DNA of 64,000 bases from Sphingomonas donggukensis (lineage in GTDB: Bacteria > Pseudomonadota > Alphaproteobacteria > Sphingomonadales > Sphingomonadaceae), in the NCBI RefSeq assembly GCF_023674425.1, contig NZ_CP098401.1:1674001-1738000 (forward strand), in the 5' to 3' direction. The notes under the pieces were generated by a model. That model was not told where the DNA came from. It worked only from the letters and a program-made list of their open reading frames with translations, and made no database searches. The position numbers were made by a program, and so were the translations under genes. Of the stretch, positions 34,353 through 43,427 are shown one piece after another. Within the stretch, counting starts at the first letter, position 1; each line of letters begins with the position of its first letter.

Positions 34353-35062
34353 GCGGCCAGCCAGGCCTCCGCCTTGGCCAGCGCGGCCGGGTCGTCGACG
34401 TCGATCCAGCCATATCCGGTGACGTCGTGGGTCATCGCCCGCCCCGCCCGGGCGAGCGCCTGCACGCCGTCTGACAGGCTGCCCGCCGCACCGCCGGCCA
34501 CCGCCGCGCGGATCGCGTCGATCAGCGCGGGCGTCACCAGGAACAGGCCGGTATCGAACGCGTCATAGGTCGCGATGTCCTTGCCGATCGCGAGGATCGC
34601 ACCGTCCGGGGCGGTCGATACCTTCATCACGTCGTCCAGATCGACCAGCGGATTGGCGAGATCGCGGTCGATGGCGAGGACCAGCCCGGCGCCGTCGCTA
34701 CCGCGTGCGATCAGTCCGGCGACCATCGCCGGGTCGATCAGATGGTCGGCCATCGTCAGCAGGAAGTCGCCGGTGATGCTCTCGGCTCCGGCCAGCACAG
34801 AATGACCGTTGGGCAACGACCAGTCGGCGACCCGCACGGTGTCGATCGAGATGCCGGTATCGGCAGCCAGATCGCGCAGAAAAGCCTCTACGCGGTCGCC
34901 CTCATACCCCGTCACCACGGTGAACCGGCTGGCACCGCCCGCCGCCGCCCGCGCGATCACCTGCGCGATCAGCGGACGACCGCCGACCGGGGTCAGCGGC
35001 TTCGACGGGGAAATGTCCCGCAGCCGGCTGCCGAAGCCGGCTGCGATAATCAGGCAGTGCAT
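34349..35062 (-). CDS. Nucleotidyltransferase resembling CTP:inositol-1-phosphate cytidylyltransferase
   Basis: A 237-residue sugar-nucleotidyltransferase-fold enzyme. The nucleotide-binding signature LIIAAGFGSRLRDISPSKPL is at residues 4-23. The LLTMADHLIDP and DRDLANPLVDLDDVMKV segments and the IGKDIATYDAFDTGLFLVT stretch are reminiscent of the inositol-1-phosphate cytidylyltransferase part of archaeal and thermophile DIPP synthesis enzymes. It is next to inositol-3-phosphate synthase (10-bp gap) with a CDP-alcohol phosphatidyltransferase beyond, which supports CDP-inositol as product. A generic NTP transferase cannot be excluded. Confidence 0.7.
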   Translation of the reverse strand: MHCLIIAAGFGSRLRDISPSKPLTPVGGRPLIAQVIARAAAGGASRFTVVTGYEGDRVEAFLRDLAADTGISIDTVRVADWSLPNGHSVLAGAESITGDFLLTMADHLIDPAMVAGLIARGSDGAGLVLAIDRDLANPLVDLDDVMKVSTAPDGAILAIGKDIATYDAFDTGLFLVTPALIDAIRAAVAGGAAGSLSDGVQALARAGRAMTHDVTGYGWIDVDDPAALAKAEAWLAA

Positions 35063-35072
35063 GGCCGGCGGC

Positions 35073-36182
35073 TCAGGCGGGGATGACCTCGACCGGGCCG
35101 CTGATGAAGTCGCGCGTCATCTGCGCGGCGACATCGTCACTGAACTGCTCGGCGGGATGCTTGCAGAAATAGGCCGACGGCCCGGTCAGCGCACCGCCGA
35201 CACCGCGGTCGAGCGCCAGCTTGCAGCAGCGGATGGCGTCGATCACGACGCCCGCCGAATTCGGACTGTCCTCGACCGACAGGCGCACTTCGATGTTCAT
35301 CGGCACGTCGCCGAACAGCTTGCCCTCCAGCCGCAGGAAGCACAGCTTGTTGTCGTCGAGCCAAGGCACATAGTCGCTTGGGCCGACGTGGATGTTCTCG
35401 TTCGCCATCCGCTCGGCGAGCACCGACTGGACCGATTCGGTCTTGCTCGTCTTCTTGGACGCGAGCCGCGCACGGTCGAGCATGTTCATGAAGTCGGTGT
35501 TGCCACCGGTGTTCAGCTGGTACGTCCGCTCCAGCGGCACGCCGCGGGCGCGGAACAGCGACGACAGCGCGCGGTGCACGATGGTCGCACCCAGCTGCGC
35601 CTTCACGTCGTCGCCGACGATCGGCAGGTTCGCCTCGCGGAAGCGGGCTTCCCACTTCGGATCGCTGGCGATGAAGACGGGCATGCAGTTGACCACGCCA
35701 ACCCCGGCCTGGAGCGCGCATTCCATGTAGAAGCGCGTCGCCTCTTCCGAGCCCACGGGCAGGAAGTTGATGAGCACCTCCGCGCCCGAGGCCTTGATGG
35801 CCTCGACGATCTGCTCGGCAGTGGCGTCGGGCTGGTCGGCGCGCTCGAACCCGCGGCCGCCGGCCACGTCGAACATGTGCGCGGCCATGCCGTCGAGCGT
35901 ATTGCCCATCATCACGGTCACGCCGGTCGACGGAATGTCCTTTTCGAACACCGTCGTGCAGTTCGGCATGGCGAAGATCGCCTCGGCCAGATCCTTGCCG
36001 ACCTTGCGCCCGTCGGTGTCGATGGCGAGGACGAATTCGACGTCGGTGGGTCCGTACTGGCCGATGTCACGATGGATCAGGCCGCGCGCCTGGCGTTCTT
36101 CGTCCGCGTAATAGGTGATGCCTTGAACCAGTGAGCTCGCGCAATTTCCGACGCCGATGATGGCGACCTTGATCTTGGCCAT
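35073..36182 (-). CDS. ino1: myo-Inositol-3-phosphate synthase
   Basis: A 369-residue NAD-dependent enzyme converting glucose-6-phosphate to inositol-3-phosphate. It has the actinobacterial/archaeal-type features: IGVGNCASSLVQGI at residues 9-22, VEFVLAIDTDGRKVGKDL, VLINFLPVGSEEATRFYMEC, VNCMPVFIASDP, QLGATIVHR, and the active-site YQLNTGGNTDFMNM followed by SKKTSKTESVQSVL. The signature DSPNSAGVVIDAIRCCKLAL is near the C-terminus. It is coupled in one unit with the nucleotidyltransferase gene. Confidence 0.95.
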   Translation of the reverse strand: MAKIKVAIIGVGNCASSLVQGITYYADEERQARGLIHRDIGQYGPTDVEFVLAIDTDGRKVGKDLAEAIFAMPNCTTVFEKDIPSTGVTVMMGNTLDGMAAHMFDVAGGRGFERADQPDATAEQIVEAIKASGAEVLINFLPVGSEEATRFYMECALQAGVGVVNCMPVFIASDPKWEARFREANLPIVGDDVKAQLGATIVHRALSSLFRARGVPLERTYQLNTGGNTDFMNMLDRARLASKKTSKTESVQSVLAERMANENIHVGPSDYVPWLDDNKLCFLRLEGKLFGDVPMNIEVRLSVEDSPNSAGVVIDAIRCCKLALDRGVGGALTGPSAYFCKHPAEQFSDDVAAQMTRDFISGPVEVIPA

Positions 36183-36291
36183 GTCGTTCCCTGAGAGATA
36201 TGAAGGTGCGCGACAGGGCGCCCGTTACACATTTAAGTCAAGGACCGTTTGGGGGCAGACGCGCTCGGTACGGCGCATTATCGTGAGCGTC
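36183..36291. promoter_or_regulatory. Divergent intergenic region (ino1 / CDP-alcohol phosphatidyltransferase)
   Basis: A 109-bp region serving both divergent genes, with a relatively AT-rich stretch TTACACATTTAAGTCAAGG at about 36224-36242 that could hold -10 elements. Positions of promoters are not certain. Confidence 0.35.
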
Positions 36292-37161
36292 ATGGATGCC
36301 CCCACGCGCCCCGGGCGCCCCCCCGAATTGCAGGACTGGCTGAACGCCCGCGTCTATCATCCGCTGTCGTGGCGCTTGGCGCGGATACTGGCGCCGACGC
36401 GCGTCACGCCGAACATGGTATCGGTGTTCGGATGCCTGCTGCTGGTCGCGGCGACCGCGGCCTATGCCGGGCTGCCGTGGCCGGTTTCGGTGGCGCTGGG
36501 CTTTGCCTGCCACCTGGCGTGGCATGTCGTCGACGGGGCCGACGGCGACTTGGCGCGGATGACCGGGCGGACGTCGCCGTTGGGCGAGATGATCGACGGG
36601 GCGAGCGACTATCTAGGCCATGTCATCCTCTACGTCGTGCTGACGCTGCAACTGGCGGACACCATCGGCAGCGGGCCGGCGTGGGCGCTCGCGCTGACCG
36701 CAGGGGCGAGCCATGCCGTCCAGACCAATCACGCCGAGAGCCAGAAGCGCGTGTATCTGTGGTGGGCGTACGGCGTGCCGTGGATGAAGCAGACGCCGGG
36801 CGCCGCGGCGGCGCGCGGTGGGCTGCTCGGGTGGCTGACGCGGCTATACCTGGGCGTGGCGCTGGCCATGAACCGCAGCGCCGATGCGGTCGATGCCGCC
36901 TTCGCCCGCGCTTCCGGCGATCCGGCGCGGACCGAGCGGATGCGGGCGGCGGTGCGCCAGCGTGCCGGGGCCTTGCTGGCGACGTCGAAGCTGGTCGGGC
37001 CGAATCCACGCGCCTTCATCCTGGCGGCGGCGATGCTGGTGGCCGACGTGCGTTGGTTCCTCCTCGCTGAAATCGTCGTGCTGAACCTACTGCTGATCGC
37101 GTCGATGCTGCGCCAGCGGAGCCAGAACCACGCACTCGCGGAGGCGCTCGCCGCGGCGTAA
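36292..37161 (+). CDS. CDP-alcohol phosphatidyltransferase family membrane enzyme
   Basis: A 289-residue membrane protein with the complete class motif D-x2-D-G-x2-A-R-x8-G-x3-D-x3-D, seen as VVDGADGDLARMTGR then SPLGEMIDGASD (about residues 79-106). Several membrane helices follow. Such enzymes join a CDP-alcohol to a second alcohol with loss of CMP. With a CDP-inositol-forming enzyme and inositol-3-phosphate synthase adjacent, the second alcohol is likely an inositol phosphate (DIPP-synthase-like) or a lipid. The ATG at 36292 is used; a GTG at 36283 would add three residues. Confidence 0.85.
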   Translation: MDAPTRPGRPPELQDWLNARVYHPLSWRLARILAPTRVTPNMVSVFGCLLLVAATAAYAGLPWPVSVALGFACHLAWHVVDGADGDLARMTGRTSPLGEMIDGASDYLGHVILYVVLTLQLADTIGSGPAWALALTAGASHAVQTNHAESQKRVYLWWAYGVPWMKQTPGAAAARGGLLGWLTRLYLGVALAMNRSADAVDAAFARASGDPARTERMRAAVRQRAGALLATSKLVGPNPRAFILAAAMLVADVRWFLLAEIVVLNLLLIASMLRQRSQNHALAEALAAA

Positions 37162-37239
37162 CTGGTAACATTTGACACTAAATCGGCGCAGGCGTATTTG
37201 GCTGGCCTGCTTTTCGAGCTCCATTTCCGAGGACGCGCC

Positions 37240-38277
37240 ATGACCGACACCATCAACCCGTTGGGCCTCAACGGCTTCGAATTCGTCGAATTCACCTCGC
37301 CCGATCCGGACGCGATGGCGCGCCAGTTCGAGCAACTGGGCTTCGTCCCCAGCCACACCCACCCGACCAAGTCGATCACCCGCTACAAGCAGGGGCGCAT
37401 CAACCTGATGCTCAACCGCGACGAGAGCGGCCGCGTCGCCGAGTTCCGCGCGGCGCACGGCCCCTCGGCAAGCGCGATGGCGTTCCGCGTGTCCGACCCC
37501 GCCGAAGCGATGCGCTGGGCGCTGGAGCATGGTGCCAAGCGCACCGTCGAGGACGATACCGTGATCGAGGGGATCGGCGGTTCCTACCTGTACTTCATCC
37601 AGGACGGCACCGACCTGTACGCCGACTGGGCCGAAATCCCCGGCTGGCAGGAAGCGGAGGCGGAGAACAACGTCGGCCTCGACCTGCTCGACCACCTGAC
37701 CCACAACGTCCGCCGCGGGCAGATGCAGGTGTGGAGCGCCTTCTACAAGGAGCTGTTCGGGTTCGAGGAACAGAAGTATTTCGACATCAAGGGCCAGGCG
37801 ACGGGCCTGTTCAGCCAAGCGATGATCGCCCCCGACAAGGCGATCCGCATTCCCCTGAACGAAAGCCAGGACGACAAGAGCCAGATCGAGGAATTCATCC
37901 GCGAGTATAAGGGCGAGGGCATCCAGCACCTCGCGCTGACCACGCCCGACATCTTCGACACGGTCGAGCGGCTGCGCGCGCGCGGCGTGAAGCTGCAGGA
38001 CACGATCGAGACCTATTACGAGCTGGTCGACAAGCGCGTGCCCGGCCACGGCGAAGACCTGGAACGCCTGCGCCGCAACCGCATCCTGATCGACGGCAAT
38101 GTCGGCGACGAAGGCATCCTGCTCCAGATCTTCACCGAAAACATGTTCGGGCCGATATTCTTCGAGGTCATCCAGCGCAAGGGCAACGAAGGGTTCGGCA
38201 ACGGCAATTTCCAGGCGCTGTTTGAGTCGATTGAACTCGACCAGATTCGACGCGGCGTAATCCAGGTCGACGCATAA
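37240..38277 (+). CDS. hppD: 4-Hydroxyphenylpyruvate dioxygenase
   Basis: A 345-residue iron enzyme converting 4-hydroxyphenylpyruvate to homogentisate in tyrosine degradation. The three iron ligands are His152 (LDHLTHNV), His230 (IQHLALTT) and Glu309 (FFEVIQR). Typical segments GFEFVEF, LFGFEEQKYFDIKG and GFGNGNFQALFESIE are present. The ATG at 37240 follows GAGGA; the open frame extends to 37198 without homology. It is followed by homogentisate dioxygenase after a 159-bp gap. Confidence 0.97.
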   Translation: MTDTINPLGLNGFEFVEFTSPDPDAMARQFEQLGFVPSHTHPTKSITRYKQGRINLMLNRDESGRVAEFRAAHGPSASAMAFRVSDPAEAMRWALEHGAKRTVEDDTVIEGIGGSYLYFIQDGTDLYADWAEIPGWQEAEAENNVGLDLLDHLTHNVRRGQMQVWSAFYKELFGFEEQKYFDIKGQATGLFSQAMIAPDKAIRIPLNESQDDKSQIEEFIREYKGEGIQHLALTTPDIFDTVERLRARGVKLQDTIETYYELVDKRVPGHGEDLERLRRNRILIDGNVGDEGILLQIFTENMFGPIFFEVIQRKGNEGFGNGNFQALFESIELDQIRRGVIQVDA

Positions 38278-38405
38278 GCGTCGGCCGCGATGCCGAGCGC
38301 AGGCGAGGCCCGCGCCCGGCCAGCGGGAACGGAGCCGGCCCACAGGGCGCGGCTTCGCCGCGACTGACGGGCCGGCGGGCCGCGTCCGGACCGGCGCGTA
38401 ACTGG

Positions 38406-38425
38406 ACCCCGGCCTGCGCCGGGGT
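38406..38425 (+). repeat. Short GC hairpin before homogentisate dioxygenase
   Basis: A perfect 8-bp stem, ACCCCGGC/GCCGGGGT, with a 4-nt loop, 11 nt upstream of the ATG at 38437 and next to its ribosome-binding site (GGAG, 38429-38432). It resembles half of the family F repeat at 52128. It could reduce translation initiation or be a degenerate repeat. The rest of the 38278-38436 gap is GC-rich with no gene. Confidence 0.5.
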
Positions 38426-38436
38426 GGCGGAGTAAG

Positions 38437-39732
38437 ATGATGGCAGACCAGCACTACACCCCCGGCTTCGCCAACCACATTGCGACCGAGGCGGTGCCCG
38501 GCGCTCTGCCGGTCGGGCGCAACAGCCCGCAGAAGACACCGTTCGGGCTCTATGCAGAGCAACTGTCCGGCACCGCCTTCACCGCGCCGCGTAGCGAGAA
38601 CCGCCGCAGCTGGCTCTACCGCCTGCGCCCGACCGCCAACCACCCCGCCTTCACCCTCTATGACGGCGCGCCGGATCTGAAGTCGGCGCCGTTCGACGAT
38701 GTGCCGCCCTCCCCCAACCGGCTGCGCTGGGATCCTTTGCCCTATCCGGACGCGGCGACCGACTGGATCGACGGGCTCGTCACCTACGGCGGCACCGGAA
38801 GCGTCGCCGAGCAGACCGGGGTCGGCATCCACCTCTACGCCGCGACCGCCGACATGCAGCGGGCGTTCTTTTCCGCTGACGGCGAGTTGCTGATCGTGCC
38901 GCAGGAGGGCGCGCTCCACATCGAGACCGAGATGGGGCGGATCGACGTCGCCCCGCTGTCGATCGCGCTGATCCCGCGCGGTGTGCGATTCCGCATCACC
39001 CTGCCCGATGGCAAGGCGCGCGGCTATGTCTGCGAAAACTACGGCGCGCTGTTCCGCCTGCCCGACCTCGGGCCGATCGGCGCCAACGGCCTGGCCAATC
39101 CGCGCGATTTCGAGACTCCGGCGGCGTGGTACGAGGACAGCGATGCCCCGTGCGACGTCATCCAGAAATTCCAGGGCGGGCTGTGGCGGACGCGGCTCGA
39201 CCATTCGCCGTTCGACGTGGTGGCGTGGCACGGCAATCTGGCACCGTGCCGCTACGACCTGACGCGGTTCAACACGATCAACACCGTCAGCTTCGACCAT
39301 CCCGACCCGTCGATCTTCACCGTGCTGACCGCGCCGAGCGATACGCCGGGCACCGCGAATTGCGACTTCGTGATCTTCCCGCCGCGCTGGATGGTGGCGG
39401 AGGACACGTTCCGCCCGCCGTGGTTCCACCGCAACGTGATGAGCGAGTTCATGGGCCTGATCACCGGCGCCTATGATGCGAAGGAAGGCGGCTTCGCGCC
39501 GGGCGGCGCGTCGCTGCACAATCAGATGAACGGCCACGGGCCCGACCAGGCGAGCTATGAAAAGGCGGTCGCGGCAGACCTGAAGCCCCACAAGATCGAC
39601 GGCACGATGGCGTTCATGTTCGAGACGCGCCACGTCGTCCGCCCGACCCGCTGGGCGAGCGAGGCGCCGACGATGCAGCTCGACTATGACGACGTGTGGT
39701 CGGGCTTTGCCAAGGCGCAGCTGCCCCGGTGA
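38437..39732 (+). CDS. hmgA: Homogentisate 1,2-dioxygenase
   Basis: A 431-residue iron enzyme opening the homogentisate ring to maleylacetoacetate. The iron ligands His331, Glu337 ([14 protein letters not shown]) and His367 ([11 protein letters not shown]) keep the same spacing as in the human enzyme. The N-terminus [20 protein letters not shown] is diagnostic. It follows HPPD in the pathway and on the chromosome. The stop overlaps the GTG start of the Rieske protein (GTGA). Confidence 0.98.
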   Translation: MMADQHYTPGFANHIATEAVPGALPVGRNSPQKTPFGLYAEQLSGTAFTAPRSENRRSWLYRLRPTANHPAFTLYDGAPDLKSAPFDDVPPSPNRLRWDPLPYPDAATDWIDGLVTYGGTGSVAEQTGVGIHLYAATADMQRAFFSADGELLIVPQEGALHIETEMGRIDVAPLSIALIPRGVRFRITLPDGKARGYVCENYGALFRLPDLGPIGANGLANPRDFETPAAWYEDSDAPCDVIQKFQGGLWRTRLDHSPFDVVAWHGNLAPCRYDLTRFNTINTVSFDHPDPSIFTVLTAPSDTPGTANCDFVIFPPRWMVAEDTFRPPWFHRNVMSEFMGLITGAYDAKEGGFAPGGASLHNQMNGHGPDQASYEKAVAADLKPHKIDGTMAFMFETRHVVRPTRWASEAPTMQLDYDDVWSGFAKAQLPR

Positions 39733-40091
39733 GCGATGCGGCTCGGGTGTACGCCACTCCGCCGGGGGTAAAGCTCGGCCCGATCGATCAGGTCGCCGAC
39801 GGCAAGGCGCGCAATTTCGTGCTCCAGTTGCGCGCCGGACGATTTCACGGCTTCGTGGTGCGGCGAGGGGATGGGGTGGTCGGCTATGTCGATCGCTGCC
39901 CGCACATGCAGGTGCCGATGGCGCAGCGGCTGGACGAGTATCTGACCCCGGACGGATCGCTGATTGCGTGCAGTTGGCACGGGGCGCTGTTCAGGGTCGA
40001 GGACGGGGTGTGCGTGGGCGGGCCGTGTGCGGGGCAGGCGCTGACGCCGTGGCCCGTCGCGGTGGTGGATGGGGGAATCGTGACGGCTTGA
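39729..40091 (+). CDS. Rieske 2Fe-2S protein
   Basis: A 120-residue ferredoxin-like protein with an intact Rieske site: Cys57-x-His59 (RCPHMQV) and Cys81-x2-His84 (CSWHG). No catalytic or membrane domain is attached. The GTG start overlaps the hmgA stop, implying coupled synthesis with the homogentisate enzymes. It may supply electrons or be a separate redox protein that travels with them; maleylacetoacetate isomerase and fumarylacetoacetase genes are not in this window. Confidence 0.85.
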   Translation: MSDAARVYATPPGVKLGPIDQVADGKARNFVLQLRAGRFHGFVVRRGDGVVGYVDRCPHMQVPMAQRLDEYLTPDGSLIACSWHGALFRVEDGVCVGGPCAGQALTPWPVAVVDGGIVTA

Positions 40092-40100
40092 CTCCCCTCT

Positions 40101-40170
40101 CCGTTCGTTTCGAGCGCAGTCGAGAAACCTGCGCTCGGACCCGTTTCTCGACTTCGCTCGAAACGAACGG
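40101..40170 (+). repeat. Family D palindromic repeat, copy 1
   Basis: A 70-bp element with perfect inverted ends CCGTTCGTTTCGAGCG and CGCTCGAAACGAACGG and inner pair GAGAAAC/GTTTCTC. It fills the gap between the convergent Rieske and inositol-monophosphatase-like genes. Confidence 0.88.
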
Positions 40171-40177
40171 ATGGGGG

Positions 40178-40948
40178 TTACACCGCCGCCCGCGCCCGCT
40201 CCGCCAGCCTTTCCACCGCCGCCGCGTGGATGCCGGGCGCTGCCGCGAGCACGCCGAACGCGCGCGCGTCGTGGGTATTGAACGCTAGCGGGTCGCCGAA
40301 TGCGTCGCTGACCGTGGCGCCGGCCTCGGTCGCGATCAGCGCGGCGGCGGCGACGTCCCATTCGTGGCCCCAGCGTACCGTCGCGACCAGGTCGGCCTTT
40401 CCTGCCGCCACCATCGCGATGCGGAGTGCGATCGAATTGGGCTTGGGCACCATCGCCAGGTCGGCATCGACGCGCGGGAGGCTATCGGCGGGGACGCGGG
40501 CGCCGGCCAGAGAGTCTCGATTGGCGACCCGGATCGACGCTCCGTTGCGGGTCGCGCCATTGCCCCGCTCGGCGATCCACACTTCGTCTCGTGCCGGCGC
40601 GTCGAGCACGCCGATCACCGGCACGCCGCGCTCTACCAATGCAATCGACACCGCCCAACCGGGGCGCCCGCGCACGTAATCGCGGGTGCCGTCGATCGGA
40701 TCGACCACCCACACCCGCTCGCTCGCCAGCCGCGCGGCGTTGTCGAGCGTCTCCTCGGACAGCCAGCCGGCCTCGGGCAGCAGCGCCTCCAGCCGGGCCC
40801 GCAACATCGCGTCGACCTCCAGATCGACCTCGCACACCGGGTTGCCGGGCGATTTCTCCCAGCGGCGGAAGTCGGTGCGCCACTTCGCGAGCGCCAGCGC
40901 CCCCGCCTCCCGCGCGATGCCCGCGACCGCCGCGGTCAGGTCAGCCAC
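40178..40948 (-). CDS. Inositol monophosphatase family phosphatase (CysQ/HisN-like)
   Basis: A 256-residue magnesium-dependent phosphatase. The metal sites are SEETLDN and DPIDGTRDYVRG (about residues 82-93); the C-terminal signature is WGHEWDVAAAALIA. Other features (PNSIALRIAMVAAGKADLV) fit 3'(2'),5'-bisphosphate nucleotidase (CysQ) or histidinol phosphatase as well as inositol monophosphatase. The substrate cannot be fixed from sequence, although an inositol phosphate pathway lies 5 kb away. The ATG overlaps the end of pmbA by 8 bp. Confidence 0.88.
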   Translation of the reverse strand: MADLTAAVAGIAREAGALALAKWRTDFRRWEKSPGNPVCEVDLEVDAMLRARLEALLPEAGWLSEETLDNAARLASERVWVVDPIDGTRDYVRGRPGWAVSIALVERGVPVIGVLDAPARDEVWIAERGNGATRNGASIRVANRDSLAGARVPADSLPRVDADLAMVPKPNSIALRIAMVAAGKADLVATVRWGHEWDVAAAALIATEAGATVSDAFGDPLAFNTHDARAFGVLAAAPGIHAAAVERLAERARAAV

Positions 40949-42287
40949 CGGCGACCATCATGCCGTCGATGCGCAGACTGGGCGCGTTCATGCTGCCGCG
41001 GAATTCCAGATCGCTGGCCGGGGTCAGAGCCAGGAACATGGCCTTCAGATTGCCAGCGATGGTGAATTCGCTGACGGGTCGGGTGATCTCCCCGCGTTCG
41101 ATCAGGAAGCCCGCCGCACCCAGGCTGTAGTCGCCGGTGACGCCGTTGACGCCGTGGCCGATCACTTCGGTCACCAGCACGCCGCGATCGATCTCCCCGA
41201 TCAGCGTCGCGCGCGGGGTCGCGCCGGCGGTTAGGTGGACGTTGGTCGCAGTGGCGCCCGGCGATCCGCTAACGCCGCGGGAAGCGTGGCCGGTCGGCTC
41301 GAGCCCCAATTGGCGCGCGGCGGCGCTGTCCATCAGCCAGGTCTGGAGCACCCCGTCGTCGACGATGCGCGTGGGCGATACCGGCAGCCCCTCACCATCG
41401 AACGGTTTCGAGCGCAGCCCGCGCGGGCGGTGCGGGTCGTCGAGGATGTGGACGCCCTTGGGCAGGACGGGGGTGCCGAGCGCGTGGAGCAGGAAGCTGG
41501 TCTGCCGCGCGATCGCCGCGCCGCTGATCGCGCTCAGCAACGCGCCGATCAGTCCCCCGGCGATGCGCCGATCGAACACCACCGGCATCGCACCGCCCTG
41601 TATCCGCCCCGGATTGACCCGCGCGGCGACGCGCTCTCCCGCAAGGCGCCCGATCGCCTCGGGCGCGTCGAGCATCGACAGATGGCGGACGGTGTGGGTG
41701 GCGTAGTCGCGCTCCATCGCGCCGGTTTCGCCGGCGAGGACGCTGGCGGAGGCATTGTAGCTGCTGAGCGAATAGCCGCCGGAAAAACCGTGGCTGGTGG
41801 CCAGCGCGATGGTGACGCGCGAGGCGGAGGCGGACGCGCCGTCGCTCATCGTGACGCCCGGCACCGACCGCGCGGCCTCCTCGACCGCGAGCGCGCGTGC
41901 CTTCAACGCGTCGGGGGCGGGGTCGCCGTGGTCGTCGAGGTCGAGGTCGGGCTTGATGCCAGTCAGCAGGCGGTCGGCGGGAGCGAGGCCGGCCCAGGGG
42001 TCTTCGGGCGCCAGCCGCGCCATCGCGACCGCGCGGTCGACCAAGGTCGCCAGCGCATCGTCGGACAGGTCGGAGGTGGAGACGCTGGCCGAGCGATGGC
42101 CGACGAACACGCGCAGGCCAAGTTCGGCGCTTTCGGCGCGACCGACATCCTCCAGCGCGCCCATCCGCACCTGCACCGCGGTCGCGGCGTCGGCGGCGAA
42201 CACGGCATCGGCGGCATCGGCCCCGGCGGCGCGGGCGCGCGCGACGATGGCGGCGGCGGTATCGGTGGCTTGGGCAGGCGTCAGCAT
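40941..42287 (-). CDS. pmbA: PmbA/TldE-type metallopeptidase subunit
   Basis: A 448-residue TldD/PmbA family protein. It has AESAELGLRVFVGHRSASVS and GLRSKPFDGEGLPVSPT, and the C-terminal GHASRGVSGSPGATATNV segment. It lacks the HExxxH zinc motif carried by TldD, which marks it as the PmbA/TldE partner. TldD-TldE is a periplasm-independent protease that degrades or matures unfolded peptides. No tldD is in the window. Confidence 0.9.
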   Translation of the reverse strand: MLTPAQATDTAAAIVARARAAGADAADAVFAADAATAVQVRMGALEDVGRAESAELGLRVFVGHRSASVSTSDLSDDALATLVDRAVAMARLAPEDPWAGLAPADRLLTGIKPDLDLDDHGDPAPDALKARALAVEEAARSVPGVTMSDGASASASRVTIALATSHGFSGGYSLSSYNASASVLAGETGAMERDYATHTVRHLSMLDAPEAIGRLAGERVAARVNPGRIQGGAMPVVFDRRIAGGLIGALLSAISGAAIARQTSFLLHALGTPVLPKGVHILDDPHRPRGLRSKPFDGEGLPVSPTRIVDDGVLQTWLMDSAAARQLGLEPTGHASRGVSGSPGATATNVHLTAGATPRATLIGEIDRGVLVTEVIGHGVNGVTGDYSLGAAGFLIERGEITRPVSEFTIAGNLKAMFLALTPASDLEFRGSMNAPSLRIDGMMVAGG

Positions 42288-42318
42288 CGCGCCGAGGTAG
42301 GGATGGCGGGGTGGAACG

Positions 42319-43230
42319 TCAAAGCGTGGTCCCCACGACCACGCAGGCGAGGAACATCAGCGCGCCCGCATTGCGGTTCGACCGGAAGCGGGCGAGCGCA
42401 CCCGCGCCGTCGGCGGGCACCAATGTCGTGACCTGCCAGCCGAGATGCAGCGCCATCGGCAGCAGCGCGACGAGTGCCAGCCAGTCGCCGCGCACCAGCC
42501 AGATCGCCGCGCCCCACAGCAGCAGGGCAAGCGCATAGAAGCCGGCGACGCCGCCGCGCACCCCCGCCCCCAACGCCCGTGCCGACGACCGCACGCCGAT
42601 CAGCGCGTCGTCCTCGACATCCTGAAGCGCGTAGATCGTGTCGTATCCGATCACCCACGCGATGCCGCCGGCGTAGAGCAAAGCCGCCGCCCAGCCGAAA
42701 TCCCCCGCAACCTCGACCCAGCCGACCAGCGCCGCCCAGCTGAACACGATCCCCAGCCACGCCTGCGGCCACCAGGTGATGCGCTTCATGAAGGGATAGG
42801 CGGCGACGGGCGCGAGGCTGGCCACCGCGACGATCGCGGCGGGCAGGTGGAGTTGCAGCAGGACGACGAGGCCGATGAGGCTGAGGATGACGAGCCAAAC
42901 CCACGCCGCCCTCACCGATATCGCCCCACTGGCGACCGGGCGCGACGCGGTGCGTGCCACCTGTCGGTCGAGGTCGCGGTCGACGATGTCGTTATAGACG
43001 CACCCTGCCCCACGCATCGCGATGCTGCCGAGCAGCAGCCACAAGATCAGATCCCAACGCGCGAAGGCGCCGCCCGCCAGCGCGACGCTCCAGGCGCCGG
43101 GCCAGAACAGCAGCCACCACCCGATCGGCCGGTCGAATCGCGCGAGCGAGGCGAATGCGCGCAGGCGCGGCGGGAGCGAACCGACGAGCCCGCGGTGTTC
43201 GGTATCGGGGACGATCTGGGGCGCGATCAT
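42319..43230 (-). CDS. ubiA: 4-Hydroxybenzoate polyprenyltransferase
   Basis: A 303-residue polytopic prenyltransferase adding the polyprenyl chain in ubiquinone synthesis. The two Asp motifs are NDIVDRDLD and DVEDDALIGVRS; the N-terminal RFDRPIGWWLLFWPGAWSVA and the middle YPFMKRITWWPQAWLG are diagnostic of UbiA. About eight membrane helices are visible. It starts 32 bp upstream of pmbA on the same strand, so it is likely cotranscribed. Confidence 0.95.
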   Translation of the reverse strand: MIAPQIVPDTEHRGLVGSLPPRLRAFASLARFDRPIGWWLLFWPGAWSVALAGGAFARWDLILWLLLGSIAMRGAGCVYNDIVDRDLDRQVARTASRPVASGAISVRAAWVWLVILSLIGLVVLLQLHLPAAIVAVASLAPVAAYPFMKRITWWPQAWLGIVFSWAALVGWVEVAGDFGWAAALLYAGGIAWVIGYDTIYALQDVEDDALIGVRSSARALGAGVRGGVAGFYALALLLWGAAIWLVRGDWLALVALLPMALHLGWQVTTLVPADGAGALARFRSNRNAGALMFLACVVVGTTL

Positions 43231-43427
43231 GCGCGAATGTTGACAAAGTTGACGGCCGATCGGGGGGTGTCCGGCCCCCTTTCAGGCGCCACGCCGGGGC
43301 GCGGATGGACGGATCGCGTAATCATAAGCCGGTCCTGACAGATCGCCGGCGTGTAGGACAGGGGCGCGATGGAGCGTTGCCGCGCGTTCGTGCGTTGGCC
43401 GCACCACGACTGGATGGAGATTCGTGT

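Noticed and set aside
37087..39633. 848-residue minus-strand frame opposite HPPD and hmgA
   Set aside because: It covers three strongly supported plus-strand genes and has no recognisable domain; high GC makes long antisense frames common here.
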